Source: Paludibacteraceae bacterium (GTDB lineage: Bacteria > Bacteroidota > Bacteroidia > Bacteroidales > Paludibacteraceae). From it: DNA of 64,000 nt. The translations under genes were made by a program, and so were the position numbers. Below are positions 7,826 through 16,320 of this stretch, piece after piece. Every line of letters starts with the position of its first letter. Within the stretch, counting starts at the first letter, position 1. The DNA lies in the NCBI GenBank assembly GCA_017457295.1, contig JAFTHS010000013.1, positions 1-64,000 on the forward strand, read 5' to 3'. The notes below the pieces were generated by a model. That model was not told the origin of the DNA and ran no database searches. It saw only the letters and a program-made list of their open reading frames with translations.

Positions 7826-7856
7826 TCCGTGGTGGCAAATTTTTGCTCACCGCGGA
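7826..7856 (+). promoter_or_regulatory. Hairpin in the rpsI-rpsB spacer
   Basis: TCCGTGGTG (7826-7834) pairs with CACCGCGGA (7848-7856), and weaker pairing extends outward. No T-run follows, so this is not a canonical terminator. It may be a processing or leader element for rpsB. I found no clear TAnnTTTG promoter in the 140-base spacer, so rpsB-tsf may be read through from rplM. Confidence 0.45.
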
Positions 7857-7947
7857 TTACTCTGTTATTCCTCCTATGCGCGATTCTCTGCGTAGCGGAG
7901 GCAGACGGATAAATTATGTATAAATAATTCAAAACTAATCAAACAAA

Positions 7948-8781
7948 ATGAGAACAAATTTTGATCAACTTCTCGAGGCTGGCTGTCACTTTGGTCACCT
8001 CAAACGTAAATGGAATCCAGCTATGGCTCCTTATATCTATATGGAGCGTAATGGTATCCACATCATTGACCTCAACAAGACTGTAGTGAAGATTGAAGAA
8101 GCTGCTGAAGCTCTCAAGGCTATCGCTAAATCAGGTCGTAAAATCCTTTTCGTTTCTACCAAGAAACAAGGTCAAGAGGTAGTAGCGCAAAAGGCGCAAG
8201 AAATCGCAATGCCTTATATTACAGAGCGTTGGGCTGGTGGTATGCTTACCAACTTCCCTACTATCCGTAAGGCTGTGAAGAAAATGAGTGCTATCGACAA
8301 AATGATGGCTGATGGTACCTTCGACAATATCTCTAAACGCGAGAAACTCCAAATTACTCGTCAACGCGAAAAATTAGAGAAGAACCTTGGCTCAATCTCT
8401 GACTTAACACGTCTTCCAAGCGCAGTGTTTGTAGTGGACGTAATGAAAGAGCACATCGCTGTTGCTGAGGCTAACCGTTTGGGTATTCCTGTATTTGGTA
8501 TTGTTGATACCAATTCCAATCCTAACGATATCGACTTCGTTATTCCTGCAAACGATGATGCTACCAAGTCTATTGAGGTTATCTTGACCGCTGTATGCGA
8601 GGCTATCAAAGAGGGGCTTGAAGAGCGTAAGGTAGAGAAGGCTGATGAAGAGGCTGCTGCTGCACAAGCTGCTGGAGAAGCTCCTGCTCCAAAAGAGCGT
8701 CGTCAACGCGTACGCAAAGCTGCTCCTAAAGCAGAGGCTGAGAAAGTTGCAACTGCAGAAGCTCCAGCAGAGGCTGAATAA
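7948..8781 (+). CDS. rpsB: 30S ribosomal protein S2
   Basis: A 277-residue small-subunit protein. The S2 core is clear: LLEAGCHFGHLKRKWNP near the start (about 8-24) and FVVDVMKEHIAVAEANRLGIPV around 158-180 in family order. The last 50 or so residues are an Ala/Glu/Lys-rich tail, longer than in E. coli and common in Bacteroidetes. It is followed 27 bases later by tsf, the standard S2-EF-Ts pair. Confidence 0.97.
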   Translation: MRTNFDQLLEAGCHFGHLKRKWNPAMAPYIYMERNGIHIIDLNKTVVKIEEAAEALKAIAKSGRKILFVSTKKQGQEVVAQKAQEIAMPYITERWAGGMLTNFPTIRKAVKKMSAIDKMMADGTFDNISKREKLQITRQREKLEKNLGSISDLTRLPSAVFVVDVMKEHIAVAEANRLGIPVFGIVDTNSNPNDIDFVIPANDDATKSIEVILTAVCEAIKEGLEERKVEKADEEAAAAQAAGEAPAPKERRQRVRKAAPKAEAEKVATAEAPAEAE

Positions 8782-8808
8782 TTTCGTAACTGATTAAAAA
8801 TTAAGAAT

Positions 8809-9798
8809 ATGGCTGTTACATTAGCAGATATTAAGAAACTGCGCGACATCACTGGCGCAGGTATGATGGACGTAAAGAAAGCATTGGAGGAAGCTAACGG
8901 TGACTTCGATGTGGCTAAAGACTTGCTCCGCAAACGTGGTCAAGCTATCGCTGCAAAACGTAGCGAGCGCGAGGCTTCTGAGGGTTGCGTACTCGCTAAA
9001 GCTGAGAATGGCTTTGGTGCTATCGTAGCTGTTAAGTGTGAAACTGACTTCGTTGCTAAGAACGAAGATTACGTTAATATGGTTAAAGCTATCCTTGAGG
9101 TAGCTATGACTGAGAAACCTGCTGACCTCGAGGCTCTTAAAGCTTGCAAATTGGGTGACTTTACCGTTGCTGATGCAGTTACTGAGCGTTCTGGTGTTAC
9201 TGGCGAGAAAATGGAACTCAGTGACTATGTTTTCCTCGCTGCTCCTAAGGTAGATGCTTATAACCACCTTGGTAACAAACTCAGCGCACTCGTTGCTGCT
9301 GATGCAGAAGATGCTAACGCAGAGGTGCTCCACGGTGTTTCTATGCAAGTAGCTTCTATGTCACCTATCGCTTTGGATGCTGACCATGTAGCTCAAGAGG
9401 TAAAAGACAAAGAACTTTCTATTGCTATTGATAAAACCAAACAAGACGAGATCAACAAAGCTGTAGAGCAAGCTGTCCGCAAGGCAGGTATCAACCCAGC
9501 TCACGTTGATAGCGATGATCACATCGAGTCTAACATGGCTAAAGGTTGGTTGACCCCTGAGCAAGCTGAGACTGCACGCCAAATCCGTGCTACTGTTCCT
9601 GCAGAGGCAGAGGCAAACATCAACATGAAGAAAGTAGAGATGATTGCACAAGGACGTCTTGGTAAGTTCTTAAAAGAGAATACTTTGGTAGAGCAACAAT
9701 ACATCATGAGTGAGAGTAAAGAGCTCGTGAAGGACGTTTTGAAGAAGAACAATGTTAATGTAATCGACTTCAAGCGCGTAACCCTCAACCAAGAGTAA
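8809..9798 (+). CDS. tsf: Elongation factor Ts
   Basis: The nucleotide-exchange factor that recycles EF-Tu-GDP. The 329-residue sequence begins with the UBA-like domain (LRDITGAGMMDVKKAL, 11-26) and has the EF-Tu-contacting TDFVAKN at 79-85. It is longer than E. coli EF-Ts because of an insert in the second half (roughly 200-270), typical for Bacteroidetes. A strong intrinsic terminator follows at 9811-9845. Confidence 0.97.
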   Translation: MAVTLADIKKLRDITGAGMMDVKKALEEANGDFDVAKDLLRKRGQAIAAKRSEREASEGCVLAKAENGFGAIVAVKCETDFVAKNEDYVNMVKAILEVAMTEKPADLEALKACKLGDFTVADAVTERSGVTGEKMELSDYVFLAAPKVDAYNHLGNKLSALVAADAEDANAEVLHGVSMQVASMSPIALDADHVAQEVKDKELSIAIDKTKQDEINKAVEQAVRKAGINPAHVDSDDHIESNMAKGWLTPEQAETARQIRATVPAEAEANINMKKVEMIAQGRLGKFLKENTLVEQQYIMSESKELVKDVLKKNNVNVIDFKRVTLNQE

Positions 9799-9810
9799 TA
9801 AAGTTTTTAA

Positions 9811-9845
9811 AACAGCCCTCCGCGCAAACGGGGGGCTGTTTTTTT
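9811..9845 (+). terminator. Intrinsic terminator after tsf
   Basis: AACAGCCC (9811-9818) plus CCG pair with CGG and GGGCTGTT (to 9840) around a CGCAAA loop. A run of T follows. This is a strong GC-rich stem with T-tract and closes the rplM-tsf cluster. Confidence 0.9.
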
Positions 9846-9886
9846 AAGTATAATAGGTTAATGTAAATTTAACCTTTTTTAATATC

Positions 9887-9916
9887 TTGCTTTTAGCTGT
9901 ATCTTCTATACCTTTG
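9887..9916 (+). promoter_or_regulatory. Promoter of the NagX/DUF5009 gene
   Basis: The -33 is TTG (9887-9889) and the -7 is TACCTTTG (9909-9916) with a 19-base spacer, about 80 bases before the start at 9997. Confidence 0.65.
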
Positions 9917-9996
9917 CTATACTTTTGCCGAACAAATTGGCTATTGTTGTAAAAGGTAATTTTAATATAGTTTAACATAAATCTAACCAAAGTTTT

Positions 9997-11235
9997 ATGA
10001 CACAAACACTTACTTCTCCTACCCAACGCAAGCGACTTCTCTCGTTGGATATTCTTCGCGGCATTACTGTTGCGGGAATGATTATGGTGAACAATCCTGG
10101 TTCGTGGTCACATATCTACGCGCCTCTTCGCCACGCGGCATGGAATGGTTGTACTCCTACCGATCTCGTTTTCCCATTCTTTGTTTTTTGTATGGGTGTA
10201 GCGATGTATATCAGCCATAGTAAATCGGATTTTGCTTTCACATGGCCTACTGCACGCAAGATTATTGTGCGTGGTTTGCTGATTATATTGATAGGTTGGG
10301 CACTTAGTTGGTATGGAATGGCACTTCGCCAATTCATCAAAGGGGCAGACTTTGTAACTGCCATGTGGTCGTATCCTATTGCGAACCTTCGATACTTGGG
10401 CGTTTTCCCTCGTTTAGGTCTTGTCAGCTTATTCGGAGGCTTGCTTCTTATTGTCTTCAAGCCCAAACGTATTTTGTGGGTTTCAGCAACTTTGATGCTG
10501 ATTTACTGTATCTTACAGAGTGTTACAAATAGTTTTGAACTTAACGCTCAAAATATGGAATCCATCGTGGATCTCAAACTTTTGGGTGATAATCATATCT
10601 ACCATATGCGCAATGCTGCTGGCGAGCGCATTGGTTTTGATCCTGAGGGTGTATTATCTACCATTCCTTGTATTGCGCACGTACTTATTGGTACTTGGAT
10701 AGGTAAGCTAATTATGACTGAAAAAGACCTTTGGGGTAAGGTTACTCGTGCTCTTTTGGCTGGTGCGATAATGATGATTCTTGGCTTCTGTCTTGATTAT
10801 GCGTATCCTATCAATAAGGCTATGTGGTCTGCTAGCTATGTATTGGTTACTTGTGGTTTAGCAAGTTGCATTTTGGGTATTTTGACTTGGATTTTGGATA
10901 TTCGTTTACCACAACTAAGCGAAGTTAAACCTACTACAACTTGTCAAAAAGTGCACCATGCTGTAGCTAAAAACTGGTACAAGTTCTTCGAAACATTTGG
11001 TGTTAATCCATTGTTTATCTTCTGCTTGAGTACCTGGTTTGTAGTCACTATTGCGCAGATTCGATTCGATTTCCAAGAGAAGACATACAATGTATGGGGT
11101 TTCTGGTATCGTGAGTGTATGCAACCATTATTGGGCGACCAGGGTGGTTCATTGGCATGTGCGCTCAGTCTTGTACTATTGATGTGGGCTGTTGGCTATA
11201 TCCTTTATCGCAAGAAAATTTATATCAAACTCTGA
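9997..11235 (+). CDS. NagX-like membrane acyltransferase (DUF5009/HGSNAT family)
   Basis: A 412-residue polytopic membrane protein related to heparan-alpha-glucosaminide N-acetyltransferase and bacterial NagX. The N-terminus has the family pattern SLDILRGITVAGMIMVNNPGSW in the order SLDILRG (16-22), then MVNNPG, then the TPTDLVFPFF loop (about 53-62). About ten hydrophobic segments follow. Family members are thought to acetylate amino sugars using acetyl-CoA across the membrane. The real substrate here is not known. ribF follows after 15 bases. Confidence 0.8.
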   Translation: MTQTLTSPTQRKRLLSLDILRGITVAGMIMVNNPGSWSHIYAPLRHAAWNGCTPTDLVFPFFVFCMGVAMYISHSKSDFAFTWPTARKIIVRGLLIILIGWALSWYGMALRQFIKGADFVTAMWSYPIANLRYLGVFPRLGLVSLFGGLLLIVFKPKRILWVSATLMLIYCILQSVTNSFELNAQNMESIVDLKLLGDNHIYHMRNAAGERIGFDPEGVLSTIPCIAHVLIGTWIGKLIMTEKDLWGKVTRALLAGAIMMILGFCLDYAYPINKAMWSASYVLVTCGLASCILGILTWILDIRLPQLSEVKPTTTCQKVHHAVAKNWYKFFETFGVNPLFIFCLSTWFVVTIAQIRFDFQEKTYNVWGFWYRECMQPLLGDQGGSLACALSLVLLMWAVGYILYRKKIYIKL

Positions 11236-11250
11236 TAATTTACATTATTC

Positions 11251-12105
11251 ATGCCTCGTATAGCGACAATCGGATTTTTTGATGGAGTTCATTGCGGACA
11301 TCGTTTTCTCTTTGCACAGCTCAACGAGTTGGCGTGTGAACGCGGTTTGAAACCATTGATTTTTACGTTTGATTGCCATCCGAGAGAGATTTTGACGGGA
11401 GTCGCTCCTGCTATGCTTACCACTTCAATGGAGCGTCAACAATTGTTGATGCTTCATGCTGAGGTGCGTGTGCTTTCTTTTGCTGATGTGCAACATCTTA
11501 CTGCTGAGCAATTTATGCGTTATTTGCAAGAGCAAGAGGATGTAGAAGTATTACTTATGGGGTACGATCATCATTTCGGATCTGACCAACTGAAGAGTTT
11601 CTCTGAATACGAAAATATAGCCCGTAATATAGGACTATGTGTAGAGCGTGCAAATGAGTGTTTAGTGGACGGACTGCCAGTAAGTTCCACTCGTATTCGC
11701 AAACTATTAAGCAGAGGAAATATTCAAGAGGTTAACCGTCTATTAGGTTATGAATACTCTTTATCGGGTATAGTAGAGCATGGCAATGGTATTGGTAATC
11801 AAATTGGTTTTCCAACGGCCAATATCCACATAGATGTAGCAAAGCATTTACCTGTTTCAGGTGTATATACGGCCAATACACAGATAGATGGCATTATTTA
11901 TTCGGTGTTGGTTAATATTGGTCATAATCCTACTGTAGGGAATAAACAACTATCAGTAGAGGCGCATATTGTTGGGTATCGAGGTGATTTGTACGGACAT
12001 CAACTCTCTATCCATTTTAAGGATTTTGTACGTCCTGAGCAAAAATTTGCTTCTCTTACAGACTTGCAGCAGCAAATAGAAAAAGATATGCATATGTTAT
12101 TATAA
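11251..12105 (+). CDS. ribF: Bifunctional riboflavin kinase / FAD synthetase
   Basis: Phosphorylates riboflavin to FMN and adenylates FMN to FAD. The N-terminal nucleotidylyltransferase domain shows GFFDGVHCGH (8-17) and the SSTRIR motif near residue 150. The C-terminal kinase domain shows the GFPTANI motif near 188. At 284 residues it is a little shorter than E. coli RibF but both domains are present. It ends at a bidirectional terminator shared with the convergent ZIP gene. Confidence 0.93.
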   Translation: MPRIATIGFFDGVHCGHRFLFAQLNELACERGLKPLIFTFDCHPREILTGVAPAMLTTSMERQQLLMLHAEVRVLSFADVQHLTAEQFMRYLQEQEDVEVLLMGYDHHFGSDQLKSFSEYENIARNIGLCVERANECLVDGLPVSSTRIRKLLSRGNIQEVNRLLGYEYSLSGIVEHGNGIGNQIGFPTANIHIDVAKHLPVSGVYTANTQIDGIIYSVLVNIGHNPTVGNKQLSVEAHIVGYRGDLYGHQLSIHFKDFVRPEQKFASLTDLQQQIEKDMHMLL

Positions 12106-12119
12106 ATCAGTTTGATATG

Positions 12120-12147
12120 AAAAAAGAGCGAATGTTCGCTCTTTTTT
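12120..12147. terminator. Bidirectional terminator between ribF and the ZIP gene
   Basis: AAAAAAGAGCG-aatgtt-CGCTCTTTTTT is a symmetric hairpin with A-run and T-run. It works on both strands and separates convergent ribF (+) from the ZIP gene (-). Confidence 0.9.
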
Positions 12148-12173
12148 CATAACCGAATGCTTTGGTTTAGGAT

Positions 12174-12962
12174 TTATAGTGCGTAATCCAAAATCATCAT
12201 CAGTACAAATCCTGTTGTAAAACCTAATGTCGGAATATTGCTATGAGGTTCTGCCTGTGCTTCTGGAATCAGTTCTTCCACCACAACATACATCATAGCT
12301 CCTGCAGCAAAGGCTAATAAATAGGGTAAAGCAGGTGCAATTAATCCTATGAGAAGAATGGTTAGTATACTAGCAATAGGTTCTACAATACCAGACAAAG
12401 CTCCTATCATAAATGCTTTCCCTTTTTTCACACCTTCCGAATGTAGAGGCATAGATAGTATTGCTCCTTCTGGAAAATTCTGTATTGCAATTCCTATGGC
12501 TAAAGCCCATGCGGCAGACATGGAAATCGTACTTTCTGCGACCATAGATGATGCTAAAATCACTCCGACTGCCATTCCTTCAGGAATATTATGCAAGGTG
12601 ATGGCCAATGAAAGCATCGTTGTTCGCTTCCATTCTTTTTTCGGTGTTAATCCTTCGGGAGAACTAGCACCAATATGCAAGTGAGGAATTAGGGTGTCAA
12701 GTAGCAGTAAGAAGAGTATGCCTCCTACAAATCCTACGGCTGCGGGTAACCATGTTATGGTTGTGGATTCAGCACTCATCTCCAAACTTGGAATGAGAAG
12801 CGACCATACAGATGCGGCTATCATTACACCTGATGCAAAACCTAAAAGCAACTTGCGTACCCAGTCTTTCATGCCTCCTCGGAGCAAGAATACCATTGCT
12901 GCACCCATTATGGTGCCTATGAATGGTAATGATAGGATGGGGTATATACTATTGCTAATCAT
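12174..12962 (-). CDS. ZIP-family divalent metal transporter
   Basis: A 262-residue membrane transporter of the ZIP (ZupT/GufA) family, importing zinc or related divalent metals. Metal-site motifs are HNIPEG at 124-129 (helix 4) and NFPEGA at 162-167 (helix 5), with a conserved second set of histidine/glutamate positions. About eight hydrophobic helices are visible. The gene begins four bases after the end of the endonuclease gene and is probably cotranscribed with it. Metal specificity cannot be read directly. Confidence 0.88.
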   Translation of the reverse strand: MISNSIYPILSLPFIGTIMGAAMVFLLRGGMKDWVRKLLLGFASGVMIAASVWSLLIPSLEMSAESTTITWLPAAVGFVGGILFLLLLDTLIPHLHIGASSPEGLTPKKEWKRTTMLSLAITLHNIPEGMAVGVILASSMVAESTISMSAAWALAIGIAIQNFPEGAILSMPLHSEGVKKGKAFMIGALSGIVEPIASILTILLIGLIAPALPYLLAFAAGAMMYVVVEELIPEAQAEPHSNIPTLGFTTGFVLMMILDYAL

Positions 12963-12966
12963 TGGT

Positions 12967-14226
12967 TTATCGCATTATTTTTCGTGCTTGATTGCCTTGT
13001 TGGATAATGTATAATCCAGAAGGTAATGTTTGTAGAGTGGATGAAAGATTTTCTGAAGAAATCTCTGCAATAATTGTGCCAGTGATGTTGTAAATAACAA
13101 TTTTATTGGAATAATAGATGTCATCTATGGCTGTTGTTCCGTTGGTTGAAATCACCATGTCGCTCGTTACGTTGGTAATGGTAAGGCGTCCCATCGTTGC
13201 ATCATACGAAAATGTGGCCCCTGTTACATCCACTGATTCTGGGCGCGAACCATCCGCTTCTGTGAGATAGGCGATAAATCCATCCGACAAGGTATATTGG
13301 TAGTTTGGCCAAAGCGTAGCAGAAGTGTTGACCTTTACCTTATGAGTTTTTATGTTGCTATTGTTTAGGAAAATTTGAATTGCAAATTCCGGAAAGTCAA
13401 TAAATGGATTGCGATTTCCTTGATAAGCTTGTGCACCATCATTGCGAACCATCTCGGTTAGCGATGGAGGATCTTGCATATGCCATTTGAGCATAATGCG
13501 TAATGATTCAAATACGCCCGAACTGCCTAACTTGTTGAGTAATTGTGCATTGCCATTATATAGTGAATTCTTGTAACTACCAGCTTGACCATATACTATA
13601 TAGTCATACATTATCACACGTGCTGCATCGCCACGATAAGTACCGAGATTGATTTTCTTATATGCACTATTGTTAATACTAATTTCATCATCAGGATCGT
13701 AGTAACTACCTCCTTCTCCGTAGGCGGTATTACCTCGATCCGAATTAGCGGCTTTTCTTGTCGGGCGTACTGACTGCATATCATGTCCCATAGGGATATC
13801 TTTGTTGGCTCCTTTTGATTGTGGCCATGTGTGTTCGCGATTCCATGTGTTGCCACTATCCCATTTTCCAGCAAATGAGTATCCATCGTAATAACCGATA
13901 ATATTGCCCGATTTATTTAAATCACGATCCACATCTGTGTAAGCATAACGCAAGTCGCCATAATCTAATCCCCAGGCCTCTAATTTACAAGTATTTCCCA
14001 TCAGCGTGTTGAGTGAACCAAATAGTTGGTCGCCAGTTTGAGCAAGTAGAGTAGTGTAGGTGTAATTGCCTGTATAATAACTGCTTTGTTGAGATAAGTA
14101 GCTAGTATAGGCATACTGTGCTTCGTCTGTTGCTAGATGCGCCTGCATATCGATGGCTGCCTGTAGCGATGAAATACTGAATATATTTACAAGCAGGAGT
14201 GTGAAAAACTGTAATTTTTTATTCAT
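12967..14226 (-). CDS. Secreted endonuclease I with C-terminal sorting domain
   Basis: A 419-residue secreted nuclease. A signal peptide (about 1-23) is followed by the endonuclease I (EndA) domain with NREHTWPQS at 129-137 and the GHDMQSVRPT / NSDRGN block at 147-166, which holds the metal-binding and catalytic His/Asn residues of the beta-beta-alpha-metal fold. The last 55 or so residues (IVIYNITGTII ... LPSGLYII ... KIMR) look like a type IX secretion C-terminal sorting domain, so the enzyme is probably exported to the surface or medium. It is the first gene of a two-gene unit with the ZIP transporter. Confidence 0.87.
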   Translation of the reverse strand: MNKKLQFFTLLLVNIFSISSLQAAIDMQAHLATDEAQYAYTSYLSQQSSYYTGNYTYTTLLAQTGDQLFGSLNTLMGNTCKLEAWGLDYGDLRYAYTDVDRDLNKSGNIIGYYDGYSFAGKWDSGNTWNREHTWPQSKGANKDIPMGHDMQSVRPTRKAANSDRGNTAYGEGGSYYDPDDEISINNSAYKKINLGTYRGDAARVIMYDYIVYGQAGSYKNSLYNGNAQLLNKLGSSGVFESLRIMLKWHMQDPPSLTEMVRNDGAQAYQGNRNPFIDFPEFAIQIFLNNSNIKTHKVKVNTSATLWPNYQYTLSDGFIAYLTEADGSRPESVDVTGATFSYDATMGRLTITNVTSDMVISTNGTTAIDDIYYSNKIVIYNITGTIIAEISSENLSSTLQTLPSGLYIIQQGNQARKIMR

Positions 14227-14298
14227 AATTTGCGTTTGATTTTTAGTTTTATAATATCGCTATGGCACAAGTGACTTATGCCGTTGAATTACAGAATA

Positions 14299-14330
14299 CA
14301 AAAGTAGTATATTTTTCGTATACGCACAAG
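14299..14330 (-). promoter_or_regulatory. Promoter of the endonuclease-ZIP unit
   Basis: On the minus strand the -33 CTTG (14327-14330) and -7 TACTTTTG (14299-14306) are 20 bases apart, about 73 bases before the endonuclease start. Confidence 0.75.
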
Positions 14331-14387
14331 TGCGCGCACGGTTATTATAGGGTATATGCATTTTTTTTAGAAAAAAAGAGAAAAATA

Positions 14388-14419
14388 TTTGGTCATATGA
14401 AAAAAAAATAGTAATTTTG
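14388..14419 (+). promoter_or_regulatory. Promoter of rpmB-rpmG-DUF4295
   Basis: The -33 TTTG is inside ATATTTGGTCA (14386-14396), and the -7 is TAATTTTG (14412-14419) with a 20-base spacer. The extended -33 word is the same as at rplM and tRNA-Lys. Confidence 0.85.
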
Positions 14420-14423
14420 CATG

Positions 14424-14473
14424 ATTTTTCGCGTATAGTAGGGATTGGTATGCGGTCTTGTGAAGCGAAAAAT
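14424..14473 (+). promoter_or_regulatory. Leader hairpin of the rpmB operon
   Basis: A perfect 9-bp stem, ATTTTTCGC (14424-14432) with GCGAAAAAT (14465-14473), begins right at the expected transcription start and encloses a 32-base G-rich loop. It lies about 50 bases upstream of the rpmB start and could be an autoregulatory or stabilising leader. Confidence 0.6.
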
Positions 14474-14524
14474 GGGTGGAAAAATGGGGTAACTGCTTAG
14501 AAATAAACTAAATACAAAAATAAA

Positions 14525-14758
14525 ATGTCAAAGATTTGTCAAATTACAGGCAAGAAAGCCATGGGTGGATGCAATGTGTCTCACTCAAAACGTCACACAA
14601 AAAGGACGTTTGATGTGAACCTCTTCCACAAGAAGTTCTACTGGGTAGAACAAGATACGTGGATCATGCTGAACGTGAGTGCAGCTGGTCTGAGAACTAT
14701 TAACAAGATCGGATTGGATGCCGCTTTGAAGCGTGCTTCTGAGAAGGGTTACATCTAA
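14525..14758 (+). CDS. rpmB: 50S ribosomal protein L28
   Basis: A 77-residue large-subunit protein starting with the L28 pattern [20 protein letters not shown] (cysteines at 5 and 15). It is the first gene of a three-gene unit with rpmG and a DUF4295 gene, the usual Bacteroidetes arrangement. Confidence 0.96.
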   Translation: MSKICQITGKKAMGGCNVSHSKRHTKRTFDVNLFHKKFYWVEQDTWIMLNVSAAGLRTINKIGLDAALKRASEKGYI

Positions 14759-14776
14759 AATCAAGGAGGATTCGTT

Positions 14777-14965
14777 ATGGCAAAGAAAAGTAAAGAAGCA
14801 CGTGTCCAAGTAATCTTGGAGTGCACCGAGCACAAGGCCAGCGGTATGCCAGGTACATCACGCTACATTACCACAAAGAACCGCAAGAATACTCCTGAGC
14901 GTTTGGAATTGAAAAAATACAACCCAATTCTCAAGAAGTATACTATCCACAAAGAAATCAAGTAA
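14777..14965 (+). CDS. rpmG: 50S ribosomal protein L33 (zinc-free type)
   Basis: A 62-residue large-subunit protein with L33 features (ILECTEHK at 14-21, [22 protein letters not shown] downstream in that order). Only one cysteine remains. The two CxxC pairs of zinc-binding L33 are missing, so this is the zinc-independent (C-minus) form. It lies between rpmB and the DUF4295 gene, with gaps of 18 and 29 bases. Confidence 0.95.
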   Translation: MAKKSKEARVQVILECTEHKASGMPGTSRYITTKNRKNTPERLELKKYNPILKKYTIHKEIK

Positions 14966-14994
14966 TTAACCTCTAATTAGAAAGGCTTAGAACT

Positions 14995-15147
14995 ATGGCA
15001 AAGAAAGCGGTCGCAACCCTTCACACTGGTAACGCAGGTCGTAACCATACCAAGTGTATTAAGATGGTTAAGAGCCCTAAAACAGGTGCTTACATCTTCC
15101 AAGAAGAAATTGTTGAGAATGATAAAGTAGCTGCTTATTTCAAGTAA
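14995..15147 (+). CDS. DUF4295 small basic protein
   Basis: A 50-residue lysine-rich protein (MAKKAVATLHTGNAGRNHTK at its start, ending VAAYFK) that matches the small DUF4295 family found after rpmB-rpmG in Bacteroidetes. Function is unproven. Its constant place in the L28-L33 operon suggests a ribosome-associated role. The start is the ATG at 14995. The frame is open to TAA at 15145-15147, and a terminator follows. Confidence 0.88.
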   Translation: MAKKAVATLHTGNAGRNHTKCIKMVKSPKTGAYIFQEEIVENDKVAAYFK

Positions 15148-15171
15148 TTGATTGGGCACTAAAATAATTAA

Positions 15172-15209
15172 AAATGCATACTAATTTGGTAGTATGCATT
15201 TTTTTTTGT
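15172..15209 (+). terminator. Terminator of the rpmB operon overlapping the next promoter
   Basis: AAATGCATACTA (15172-15183) pairs with TAGTATGCATTT (15190-15201), and eight more T follow. The hairpin loop (atttgg) contains the -33 TTTG of the promoter for the downstream lipid-kinase gene. Confidence 0.88.
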
Positions 15210-15216
15210 ACCTTTG
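15185..15216 (+). promoter_or_regulatory. Promoter of the lipid-kinase gene, nested in a terminator
   Basis: The -33 TTTG (15185-15188) is in the loop of the rpmB-operon terminator. The T-tract forms the spacer, and the -7 TACCTTTG is at 15209-15216, 20 bases downstream. The leader to the gene start at 15285 is about 60 bases. Confidence 0.8.
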
Positions 15217-15284
15217 CAACCGATTGTTAAGAATTTGGGCGGATTTGTTAATGTTAGAAAGGGGATAACTCCCTGTGAAAGATT

Positions 15285-16226
15285 ATGTTAGGAATTATTA
15301 TTAACCCGAAATCAGGAAAACGTGCGTTTCGTATGCAACGTTTATACTTGTGGAAACTATTGAAATCAAGACGTCAACCTTTCATATACCGCGTGACTAA
15401 ATATGCTAACCACGCTATTGAGTTGGCACGCGAATTAGTGGAAGAGCGAGGATGTGATCAAATTTTGGTATTAGGTGGCGATGGTACGCTGAGTGAGGTT
15501 ATCAACGGAATTATGCGTGCTGATTTGACTGAGGAGCAGCGTTCGAAAATTCAGTTTGGATTGATGCCTCGTGGTACTGGCAACGATTTTGCTCGACATT
15601 GGGGACTGACAAAGGACTTTAAACGATCGTTAGACATTTTCTTCCAAGGAAATTCTAAACCTATTGACGTGGGGTGTGTTACGTATTGGCGCAATAATAT
15701 TCCACATCGTCGCTACTTTATTAATTCGCTTGGATTTGGTATCGAACCTATGGTATGTAGAGGCGCAGAGAGTTTGAAATATTATATTGGTAGTCACCAT
15801 GTTAACTATTTCTTCGCCCTTATTTGGTCGCTGACAAAATATAAGAACCCACATTTGCGATTAGATGTAGATGGTAAGACTGTGGTGGAAGGTAAAATGT
15901 TTGTTACCAGTATTGCGAATGGTTCGTATGTAGGTGGTGGTATGAAACTTAATCCTAATGCCGATCCATGTGATGGCTTGTTGCATTCTATGTTCCTGAC
16001 TCCGCCTTCGTTCAAAGAGATATGCCAAGCTGTTCCTCGTTTGTTTGATGGTAGATTGCACGAATTGCCATTTATTCATCCTGTTGTGGCAGATAATTTG
16101 TTGATGCATACCAAGCAACATCAGTCTTTTGAGGCGGATGGCATCGTGATGGACGTGACCGGTCCATGTCAAGTAACCTGCATGAAGCACGCTTTGCAAA
16201 TGATAGTGCCGAAAGAGTTTATGTAG
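15285..16226 (+). CDS. Diacylglycerol kinase-family lipid kinase (YegS/BmrU-like)
   Basis: A 313-residue soluble lipid kinase that transfers phosphate from ATP to diacylglycerol or a sphingoid/ceramide-type lipid. Motifs are NPKSGK (7-12), the ATP-site GGDGT (64-68) and PRGTGNDFA (95-103). The C-terminal beta-sandwich runs to about 305. Length is normal. Bacteroidetes make sphingolipids, so a sphingolipid substrate is possible but not shown by sequence. It is followed by array B and a convergent nucleotidyltransferase. Confidence 0.88.
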   Translation: MLGIIINPKSGKRAFRMQRLYLWKLLKSRRQPFIYRVTKYANHAIELARELVEERGCDQILVLGGDGTLSEVINGIMRADLTEEQRSKIQFGLMPRGTGNDFARHWGLTKDFKRSLDIFFQGNSKPIDVGCVTYWRNNIPHRRYFINSLGFGIEPMVCRGAESLKYYIGSHHVNYFFALIWSLTKYKNPHLRLDVDGKTVVEGKMFVTSIANGSYVGGGMKLNPNADPCDGLLHSMFLTPPSFKEICQAVPRLFDGRLHELPFIHPVVADNLLMHTKQHQSFEADGIVMDVTGPCQVTCMKHALQMIVPKEFM

Positions 16227-16243
16227 TTGCTTTCCTGCTTGCA

Positions 16244-16287
16244 CCGTACAATAACCGCACAATAACCGTACAATAACCGCACAATTC
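16244..16287. repeat. Array B: four 11-bp tandem units
   Basis: Units are ccgtacaataa / ccgcacaataa / ccgtacaataa / ccgcacaattc, exact period 11, with odd and even units differing at one base. The reverse complement gives GTGCGGTTATT and GTACGGTTATT. The first of these is identical to the lead unit of array D. The array sits between convergent genes. Confidence 0.9.
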
Positions 16288-16320
16288 GTGGCGGATGCAA
16301 CGCCCCGATACGGGGGTGTC

